Below are positions 58,126-64,000 of a stretch of DNA of 64,000 bases, piece after piece. A program made the position numbers and the translations under genes. This DNA is from Herpetosiphonaceae bacterium (GTDB lineage Bacteria > Chloroflexota > Chloroflexia > Chloroflexales > Kallotenuaceae), in the NCBI GenBank assembly GCA_036374795.1, contig DASUTC010000347.1, positions 1-64,000 on the forward strand, given 5' to 3'. The number at the start of each line of letters is the position of its first letter. Position 1 is the stretch's first letter. Below the pieces are notes generated by a model. It saw only the letters and a list, made by a program, of their open reading frames with translations, was not told where the DNA came from and did not search any database.

Positions 58126-58955
58126 AGCACGTACACGAACCCGAGCGGGATACAGTGAGCGAGCCGGACGGAGCCTGGTTTGATCCGACCGCGTCGATCC
58201 TCGATCCGGTGCGGGCGGCGGCTCGGCGCCCGTGGCCCCACGACATGCTGCCAAAAGATTATTTGATCACGAGCGGCCTGTACCGGCGGTTTATGGCTCC
58301 GAGCAGGCCGGCTGAGTCAGGCATGGCCCAGCCCGCGACAAGCCACGCGCTGCCGGACCGAACGACCGCGCCGACCACCTTGTTCGATCTCGATGCCGCG
58401 GGCGACTCTGATCCGGGGGGCGATGTTGGAGCGGAGCGCGCAGCACCAGGTGAACCGACCGCAGACACGGGTTTCGGACGCGGCGTACAGAAGCGACCGC
58501 CAACCAATCCAGCCCTGAAGAAAAAATACTACGCACTCAGGGCCAAGGCGAACAAGGTGCGTGGTCAGCATCCGCGCCAGGCCAGGACCCTCGACGCCCA
58601 GGCGGACGCGCTGATGGAGCCGGTCGCGCCCGAAGCGCCGTGGCGTGAGCGGCGGGTGGCGCAGCGCGCCGTCCAACCCCTCCCGGCGACCGATCCAGCC
58701 ACCGTTGATCTGACGTGGCTCGCTGGGGTCAGACGCACCATCGAGCGCTTAGGCCGCGGTACACCGTCTGAGCGCGAACGGGCCCAGGCGCTCCTGACCA
58801 TGATGGAGGCCCAGTTTAGCGCAGTGGGGCAGGCGCTGCCCGTGATTCCAGCGCCTGCCCCGGTGATCGTCCTTGCCGACCATCAATCTCGCACGAAGGA
58901 GACCCAGGATGTCCCTGCCACCGATTCCACCGCAGATGACCGACTTGCCGCGTAG
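58122..58955 (+). CDS. Hypothetical low-complexity/helical protein
   Basis: 277 residues, ATGA overlap with the PAPS-reductase-like gene. Short folded parts (WPHDMLPKDYLITSGLYRRF near the start, ALKKKYYALRAKANKVRGQH in the middle, VDLTWLAGVRRTIERLGRG) are joined by Pro/Ala-rich linkers. The basic KKKYYALRAKANKVRGQ helix could contact nucleic acid. Its strict coupling to the PP-loop gene suggests a joint function. No family is recognised. Confidence 0.6.
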   Translation: MKHVHEPERDTVSEPDGAWFDPTASILDPVRAAARRPWPHDMLPKDYLITSGLYRRFMAPSRPAESGMAQPATSHALPDRTTAPTTLFDLDAAGDSDPGGDVGAERAAPGEPTADTGFGRGVQKRPPTNPALKKKYYALRAKANKVRGQHPRQARTLDAQADALMEPVAPEAPWRERRVAQRAVQPLPATDPATVDLTWLAGVRRTIERLGRGTPSERERAQALLTMMEAQFSAVGQALPVIPAPAPVIVLADHQSRTKETQDVPATDSTADDRLAA

Positions 58956-59679
58956 CGGTGATCTGCCCGTACCGTTCACGGTTCTGTGGATGGATGACAA
59001 GCCAGATTTTCGGGTGAGCAATCCTGCGCGGGTGCTGGAATGCTACGCGCGGCGGCGCTGCGGGATCTGTGGTCGACCGCTCGACTATTGGATTGCCTTC
59101 GTCGGCGGACCGCTGTCCATCGCCAACCGGCTGTTCTTCGATGCCGCAATGCATGCGGCATGCGCGCGATTTGCGCTCGCGGTGTGTCCCTTTCTCGCGT
59201 TTCGGAACGCTGGCTACTCCAGCCGGCCGATTCCGGCGGGCGCGGCCTACGACCCGGCGATCGGCGCCGAGCGGCCGGAGATCTTCGGGTTGCTTGAGAC
59301 ATGGACCTATACGGTGGTCAAGCATCGCGGTGGCATCTATGCGCGAGCGGCAAAGCCACGGACGATCACCTGGTTCAATCATGCAGGCGAGTTCGGTGTC
59401 GGCCTGGCACCACCGCCGTGGCGCGATGTCGTGCTGCTGCTCGATGATCGTGACTCGCATGGCGTTGGCCATGACTGTGGTCTGTGCAACGCACAGGGGA
59501 TTTCCTATGGGGTCCGAATCGCAGATGCTGCGCGCGTTCGCTATGAGGCACCTGACGACATCGAGATGGGCTCGTTGGATGACGCGCATCTGGTCAGAAT
59601 CTACGGACCATCGGAACCAAGCGCGTTGGATCGCGCCCGAGCCTATTGTGCCGCCCACGGCTGGCGTATTCGCGAGTAA
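58909..59679 (+). CDS. Hypothetical protein with zinc-ribbon-like cysteines
   Basis: 256 residues from ATG 58909, with GGAGAC upstream; it starts 47 bp inside the previous gene in another frame. Residues about 45-110 hold CYARRRCGICGRPLDYWIAF, AAMHAACARFALAVCP, a treble-clef-like Cys/His arrangement. The remainder is alpha/beta, with HDCGLCNAQGISYG near the end. Probably metal-binding; no known family. Confidence 0.65.
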   Translation: MSLPPIPPQMTDLPRSGDLPVPFTVLWMDDKPDFRVSNPARVLECYARRRCGICGRPLDYWIAFVGGPLSIANRLFFDAAMHAACARFALAVCPFLAFRNAGYSSRPIPAGAAYDPAIGAERPEIFGLLETWTYTVVKHRGGIYARAAKPRTITWFNHAGEFGVGLAPPPWRDVVLLLDDRDSHGVGHDCGLCNAQGISYGVRIADAARVRYEAPDDIEMGSLDDAHLVRIYGPSEPSALDRARAYCAAHGWRIRE

Positions 59680-59690
59680 CGGAGACCGTC

Positions 59691-60146
59691 ATGCACCACG
59701 ATCCGAACCTGGCCCAGGTCTTCTTGGAGCAGCGTGACCAGACAAACATTACCAAGGAAATCGCTGCTGCCCTCCCGCTGCGACAGGCGGTCCTGCTTGG
59801 CGGCATGCCCGTCGTGGTGCTGGACACCGGCACGGACCAGGCGATCGCCGAACGTGTCGCGGCATTCGTGGCGCAGCACGGCCGGTACTCGACGCAATGG
59901 CTTTGGGATCATTCGTTAGGACAGATCGTGCTCGATGTGTCCAGCGTGCATCCGGAAACAACGCTCTTCGCCATCCGCTTCGAGTGGCCACGCGACCAGG
60001 CGTTGTTGACCGTGATGACCTTCCTCGGCTGGGTCGGCCTCACGGTCGACCGGATCGGTGATCCAGCCATCCAGGTGCTGCGGCTCACGCACAATGCGGA
60101 GGATCTGGCCGGGATTCTGCAGGCGAGTATCAGCCTGCGCCAATAG
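59691..60146 (+). CDS. Hypothetical protein
   Basis: 151 residues from ATG 59691, with GGAGACC upstream, 11 bp after the previous stop. An alpha/beta protein: AVLLGGMPVVVLDTGTDQAI, TTLFAIRFEWPRDQALLTVM, ending HNAEDLAGILQASISLRQ. No known motif. It is part of the operon from promoter F. Confidence 0.6.
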   Translation: MHHDPNLAQVFLEQRDQTNITKEIAAALPLRQAVLLGGMPVVVLDTGTDQAIAERVAAFVAQHGRYSTQWLWDHSLGQIVLDVSSVHPETTLFAIRFEWPRDQALLTVMTFLGWVGLTVDRIGDPAIQVLRLTHNAEDLAGILQASISLRQ

Positions 60147-60155
60147 GAATCGAGC

Positions 60156-61196
60156 ATGCCAACGCGAAAACATCGAACCACCGTGCAGCTGGCGTTGCGC
60201 GCGCAGGACGGACCCTCGCTCACCGTCCCGCCGCTCCAGATCCAGGCGACGCCCGATATTTCGATTCAGCACGTGACCGGAGCGCTGCGCAAACGCGCCT
60301 GTACGTTGCTGAAAAACCACTACACCAGCGCCGATGGTGGGGCCGGTCGGATGTACGCGGCGGTCCATCGCTCCGGCGAGGTCGTCGGCGCCGTCCTGAT
60401 CGGGGCCACGACCTCGGAGGCGCAATCGCGCTCCCTGGTCGGTCCGGATGTCCCAGTCCGCGTCGTGAAGCGCTTGTATTGCCGAGACGATGTGCCCGTC
60501 TACGAAAGTCTGCTCCTCCGGGCGGCCGCGCGCGATACCACCAACCAGCTCGGCGTCACGTGCGCGATTGCCGCCTACGCCGAGCCCTGCGCCCGCGACA
60601 CGCGGACCATGATCGGCATGGTCGGTAAGGTCTACGCGGTGAGTTCCTTTTTTCATGTTGGCTACTCGGGTCGGCGGCGCGCGTTGCTCGATGGGGATGG
60701 CAGCGTGCGGAGCCCGCGCCAGGGGAAAATCACGCTCACGTTGAAGACGACACCCGTCGGCTGGCGCTGGGTAGACCTGCCGCCGGCGCCGATCTGGCTG
60801 ACGATCGTCCCGCCGCAGGTGATCGTCGAGAACGGGGCGCTGCGCCTCACCAGCGAGCGCTGGCGGAAACGGGAGTGGCGGCGCGCCTGGGCGGCGCTCC
60901 CCCCGCAGCGCCGCGTCGCCGCGAAGCAGTGGACGGACCATGTAACGTGGCGGCGTCTGGAGCGGGCCGGACGGGTCGCGCTCTGGGAGCCCGCAGCGCA
61001 CGAGCTCCGCGCGGGGCTGCGCCGACAAAGCGCCTGGTGGTTCGGCGCCGATCTGCACCGGACGGCCGCTCCGGTGCTGCCGCCACGCCTGCAGGCGGAG
61101 CTCCCGCTTGCCATCGACGAGGATGAAACGACGGCCGGTCGCCAGTTTGTCCCAGTACGGATTCGCCCGGTGATGGTACCCAGTCTGGCTCCTTGA
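60156..61196 (+). CDS. Hypothetical protein with GNAT-like N-terminal pattern
   Basis: 346 residues. The first 180 have the pattern of an acyltransferase-like (GNAT/Mom-type) fold: LLKNHYTSADGGAGRMYAAV, GEVVGAVLIGATTSEAQS, VKRLYCRDDVPVYESLLLRA, TRTMIGMVGKVYAVSSFFHV. The C-terminal half is Arg/Trp-rich. Resemblance to Mom-like DNA-modifying acyltransferases is suggested by layout only. Nine bp after the previous gene. Confidence 0.55.
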   Translation: MPTRKHRTTVQLALRAQDGPSLTVPPLQIQATPDISIQHVTGALRKRACTLLKNHYTSADGGAGRMYAAVHRSGEVVGAVLIGATTSEAQSRSLVGPDVPVRVVKRLYCRDDVPVYESLLLRAAARDTTNQLGVTCAIAAYAEPCARDTRTMIGMVGKVYAVSSFFHVGYSGRRRALLDGDGSVRSPRQGKITLTLKTTPVGWRWVDLPPAPIWLTIVPPQVIVENGALRLTSERWRKREWRRAWAALPPQRRVAAKQWTDHVTWRRLERAGRVALWEPAAHELRAGLRRQSAWWFGADLHRTAAPVLPPRLQAELPLAIDEDETTAGRQFVPVRIRPVMVPSLAP

Positions 61197-61229
61197 AACG
61201 AACTTGCATGTCGACGCACGAGGACACCG

Positions 61230-61823
61230 ATGCACACCCTTCCTGCCATTGCCCAACCAATCTTCGCGATGTTTACCGGCTATGCTCCCCAGGTGCAGGC
61301 CACCTACGAGGTGACATGTAGCGGTCGCGGTTCGCTGCTGGTCGTGCATACCGCGCTGCGCTTTACCAAGCGCCGCATGCGTCCCGACCAGGCGGTACTG
61401 CGACACCACCGCGGTCAGCGCGTGAGCGCGTCCGATCTGCGTGATGTCAGGTACCTCTGTGTGACCGAGCTTGGGGTCTTTGCGCCGACCCGCGCGCTCC
61501 ACGTGCTGCTCGATGCCGCGCACGCCGCCCGGCACCATGGGGTTGGCCATCCGGAACTCGGCGTGGTTCGCTATTGCTGTGTCTCGCCGCAGACCTCCCT
61601 CCGGCGTGTTGGTCCTGGCGCTGCGCCGCCGTTGCCAGCGGCTCTCGTGGATGGTCGGCTACCCGCGCATCCACAGCTCTGGCAGGCGCCGCTCCGCCTG
61701 GCCGACCGGGGTCATGATGCACGCGAGCAACGCGGCGGCAGCCAGGCAGATCCCCAGCTGGCCACGCTTCCGCACTACTACCATCGACTCGCGGCCAGCG
61801 CCTGGCCAGCGGGCGCGTCATAA
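61230..61823 (+). CDS. Hypothetical protein
   Basis: 197 residues from ATG 61230. The first 120 residues have coherent beta-rich composition (VQATYEVTCSGRGSLLVVHT, SDLRDVRYLCVTELGVFAPT). The last 70 are Arg/Ala/Pro-rich and less convincing, so a frameshift near 61600 cannot be excluded. Function unknown. Confidence 0.5.
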   Translation: MHTLPAIAQPIFAMFTGYAPQVQATYEVTCSGRGSLLVVHTALRFTKRRMRPDQAVLRHHRGQRVSASDLRDVRYLCVTELGVFAPTRALHVLLDAAHAARHHGVGHPELGVVRYCCVSPQTSLRRVGPGAAPPLPAALVDGRLPAHPQLWQAPLRLADRGHDAREQRGGSQADPQLATLPHYYHRLAASAWPAGAS

Positions 61824-61843
61824 CACGAACAGGAGCTACCCCT

Positions 61844-62536
61844 ATGGCAACACCGAGGAGCACGCACCTCCAGCCCGTCGTTCCACATGTCCTGGTCATC
61901 GGCGAACGCCGACATGCGTACACGCTTGGTGCCATCGAGCGCCTTGCGGTGCGCTATGCCACCGCAGAAACGGTGCGCGTGGCAGGTCGGACCGCAAATA
62001 TCCGGCAGGCGCACTGCTGGTGCCTGCCCGATGATCAGGCATGGACCGAGGTTCAGTCATGTCATGCGGCCTTCCAAACGGCGCTCACCGCCCTGGCGGA
62101 TGGCCTGCGTGACCTCGGCCGCTATGCGGTCACGCTGCAAGCAGCCGGCGGACACAAGCAGCATCCCGACCTGCTCTGCCCGACCGTGATTCATTGTCCC
62201 GATCCGGATGCGCCTGCCGGAAACTGGCTGATCACGCACGATCAGCACGCCCTGCCGCGCTGCACCCGACACACGGTCGCGCGGCATACGGCGAAAATGA
62301 TCGAGGTCACGAGCGGTACCACCTATGACCTCGGCCTGCGCGATCAAGGCCACTACACGGTCTGTCCGACGGACGACGCCTGGGATCGGATCGCGCGCTT
62401 GCATGCGGAGGTCGAAGCAGCGGCCGCGGCCTGGAAGAAGCTCCGCGACCGGCTGGGAACCTACGACGCCGCGCAGGCCGATCGTCGGTATGCTGCGCTT
62501 CCCGGCGCGCAGCAGCTTGGGCTGTTTGCGCGCTAG
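61844..62536 (+). CDS. Hypothetical protein with cysteine/histidine motifs
   Basis: 230 residues starting 20 bp after the previous stop. The middle has AHCWCLPDDQAW and LPRCTRHTVARH; the C-terminus is a helix (AWDRIARLHAEVEAAAAAWK) ending QQLGLFAR, an end resembling a sliding-clamp-binding peptide. A domain with CWC and C-x2-H could bind metal. No family is recognised. Confidence 0.6.
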   Translation: MATPRSTHLQPVVPHVLVIGERRHAYTLGAIERLAVRYATAETVRVAGRTANIRQAHCWCLPDDQAWTEVQSCHAAFQTALTALADGLRDLGRYAVTLQAAGGHKQHPDLLCPTVIHCPDPDAPAGNWLITHDQHALPRCTRHTVARHTAKMIEVTSGTTYDLGLRDQGHYTVCPTDDAWDRIARLHAEVEAAAAAWKKLRDRLGTYDAAQADRRYAALPGAQQLGLFAR

Positions 62537-62555
62537 CGCAGAAGAGGTGGGGAAC

Positions 62556-62672
62556 ATGAGGACTGTCGGAGCTTGCGCAGGCGCGCTGGTGGGGACGATA
62601 GTAGCAGCAGGGCACGTTCGGGATGGCGGCCCCGTATCTCCATCGACCAAGGAGCGATCGCATGTCGTGTGA
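62556..62672 (+). CDS. Possible small protein (38 residues)
   Basis: ATG 62556 has GAGGTGGGG just upstream. The product MRTVGACAGALVGTIVAAGH, then VRDGGPVSPSTKERSHVV, is a short hydrophobic segment with a polar tail. The frame overlaps the next start by 11 bp. It is too short for firm support. Confidence 0.35.
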   Translation: MRTVGACAGALVGTIVAAGHVRDGGPVSPSTKERSHVV

Positions 62673-64000
62673 TTCGCGGCGAAAAAAGCTCGTGAAGCAC
62701 CTGTTAGGAGCCCGCGCGACTCCGGAAGCCGTGGGTGAACTGGAGCGTGGATATAAGGCCGCCTGCGGCCCGCTCACGGAAAAAGATCGGCCGCGTGAGC
62801 AGCTGCTGAAGACCATGGCCATGATGCAGCTGTGCGACCGGTATGGTCTGCCACGACCGGTGCATAGTTCCAGTGGATTGCCGCGGACACGGACACATCG
62901 AGCCTATGCGTATCTCTTCGACGAGCTGGCGCGCCGTGGAGCGTTTAGCCTGCCGGTTCCGGAAGACGCTCCCGTCGTCACGGCAACAGATGTGCCGATC
63001 TGGTCCATGGTCCACGAAGCGTGTGGCTGTCGTTCTCTGCGCGTGCCACCACCAGAAAAGTCACCAGACTATCCGTACTTTATGATGCTGAAAAAAGGCG
63101 GTGGCACGGGCTGCGAGCACCGCCAGACCCCGGTTGGCTATATTGGATGGTGCTTCGATCCTGGGTTTCGTGTCGTCGAGGCACCACCTCCTCGGCCTCT
63201 CTCCGGGCCAATCATCGGACCGGTCCCTCCTGGGATCTATGCGGCAGACGTGTATCGCAAACTCGATGCCATTCGTCAGATCGAGGATCGCGTTCAGCGA
63301 GCGAAGGACGTTGGTGATCTGGCCTATGTTGCGCCTTCTGAAAACCGGCAGCCGTTGCTGTGCGAGATGCTCTTCCACCTTGGGGCTGCGGATGCAGATG
63401 GGGTTGATGATTGGAAATGTATTCGTGAGTTGTGCAACATGGCAGACGATCTGGTCGAGGTCGGGGACGTGCCGAATGCACTCTTTCTGGTTCGGTCCAT
63501 CCAACGGACCTATCGCCTGAATGATGGGTTAACGCGACTGGTATGCAAGCTGCCGGCTCCCGATCGCGGACCGTACATTGATGAATGCTTGGATCGAGCA
63601 CGCTCAGACTATGACGGCGACCTGTCCCGCTTGAACATGATACAAACGCTCGTGTATACCGTTCAAGATGGTGAGCAGGCGCTCAAGATTCTCGCAACGT
63701 TCGAGCATCCGGCTCGACAGGCCGAAGCCTTTACGGTCTGTGCCAAACATCTGCCCGACACTGCCATTCCAGACCTGCTTAAAGCTGCGCGCACCATTGG
63801 TCGCCCCGATCGTGACTGGTCTTCTCGTGCAGAGGCCCTGGCTGCGCTGGTCCCACGCCTCACGGGAAGCGAACGCGACGGTGTCGTTGAAGAGGTATTG
63901 GCACTTGTGGAAAAACGCGGGCATCATTACACCCGTCAAAAAGCGCTCTCCGTTGCCGCCGGCGCAATGTCACCTGCCCAGCGCCGGCGAGCACTCACGA
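62662..64000 (+). CDS. Hypothetical protein with helical repeats (runs off the window)
   Basis: The frame is open from ATG 62662 (AAGGAG upstream) to the window end, at least 446 residues. The N-terminal half has Cys/His/Gly-rich segments (HEACGCRSLRVPPP, MLKKGGGTGCEHRQTPVGYI). The C-terminal half consists of helix-turn-helix repeats of about 35 residues (NMADDLVEVGDVPNALFLVR, SRLNMIQTLVYTVQDGEQAL, RAEALAALVPRLTGSERDGV), like HEAT/TPR-type solenoids. It is probably the last gene of the operon from promoter F within this window. No function is recognised. Confidence 0.65.
   Translation, partial: MSCDSRRKKLVKHLLGARATPEAVGELERGYKAACGPLTEKDRPREQLLKTMAMMQLCDRYGLPRPVHSSSGLPRTRTHRAYAYLFDELARRGAFSLPVPEDAPVVTATDVPIWSMVHEACGCRSLRVPPPEKSPDYPYFMMLKKGGGTGCEHRQTPVGYIGWCFDPGFRVVEAPPPRPLSGPIIGPVPPGIYAADVYRKLDAIRQIEDRVQRAKDVGDLAYVAPSENRQPLLCEMLFHLGAADADGVDDWKCIRELCNMADDLVEVGDVPNALFLVRSIQRTYRLNDGLTRLVCKLPAPDRGPYIDECLDRARSDYDGDLSRLNMIQTLVYTVQDGEQALKILATFEHPARQAEAFTVCAKHLPDTAIPDLLKAARTIGRPDRDWSSRAEALAALVPRLTGSERDGVVEEVLALVEKRGHHYTRQKALSVAAGAMSPAQRRRALT

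Noticed and set aside
1-64000. rRNA genes, riboswitches and a CRISPR-Cas locus
   Set aside because: No recognisable signatures were seen on reading both strands; a covariance-model search would be needed to exclude small RNAs.

Overview
The window reads as accessory DNA, a plasmid or integrative element, from a high-GC bacterium, most likely a Chloroflexota member (Roseiflexus/Chloroflexus/Herpetosiphon-type relatives). This assignment is inference. It rests on the style of the secreted proteins, the replication-relaxation and DnaA-N-type replication genes, the NarL-type two-component pair and the many proteins with no clear family. No rRNA, ribosomal-protein or core metabolic genes are present.

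Layout. 1-1.6 kb: two tandem IS3-family remnants and a deleted tyrosine recombinase. 1.7-2.8 kb: a low-GC HEPN gene. 3.1-17.1 kb: one long leftward run of genes. It starts with a replication-relaxation protein, a small winged-helix protein and a protein with a DnaA-N-like domain whose gene carries iteron-like repeats. It continues through an exonuclease-like protein and a gingipain-like protease, and ends in a half DNA methylase, a Ski2-type helicase and a DpdA-like tRNA-guanine transglycosylase homologue. 17.3-21.4 kb: a two-component system, a methyltransferase and an XRE regulator. 22-26.9 kb: four exported or membrane proteins, three of which share one beta-sandwich module. 27.4-34.6 kb: a large membrane protein pair, a pentapeptide-TIR protein, a small repressor, a SWIM-finger protein and a lone TnpB with a probable guide-RNA end.

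34.6-43.2 kb: two leftward operons, each from a near-identical promoter. One makes SWIM-finger and methylase-half proteins; the other makes a divergent ATP-dependent DNA ligase and four proteins of unknown function. Between them lies a secreted HAF-repeat protein. 43.6-46.4 kb: a membrane-anchored CHAT protease and a small membrane protein. 46.5-50 kb: an operon holding the catalytic half of a DNA methylase and DNA-binding proteins. 50.0-52.2 kb: a tRNA-like gene preceded by about 2.1 kb with no credible protein gene but dense in perfect inverted repeats. This stretch has its own strong promoter and is a candidate giant structured RNA. 52.5-55.3 kb: a primary-type sigma factor and an operon of tandem ribbon-helix-helix proteins. 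55.4-64 kb: rightward operons with a PAPS-reductase-like protein and mostly unknown proteins.

The unifying signal is a promoter found six times with perfect 17-bp spacing (TTGACA-N17-TATAAT-like), plus one decayed copy. Its spacer itself is conserved (consensus AYTGTAATCTATNRTGA). It stands before the giant RNA, the sigma factor, the ligase operon, the SWIM/methylase operon and the two right-hand operons, so these probably form one regulon of the element.
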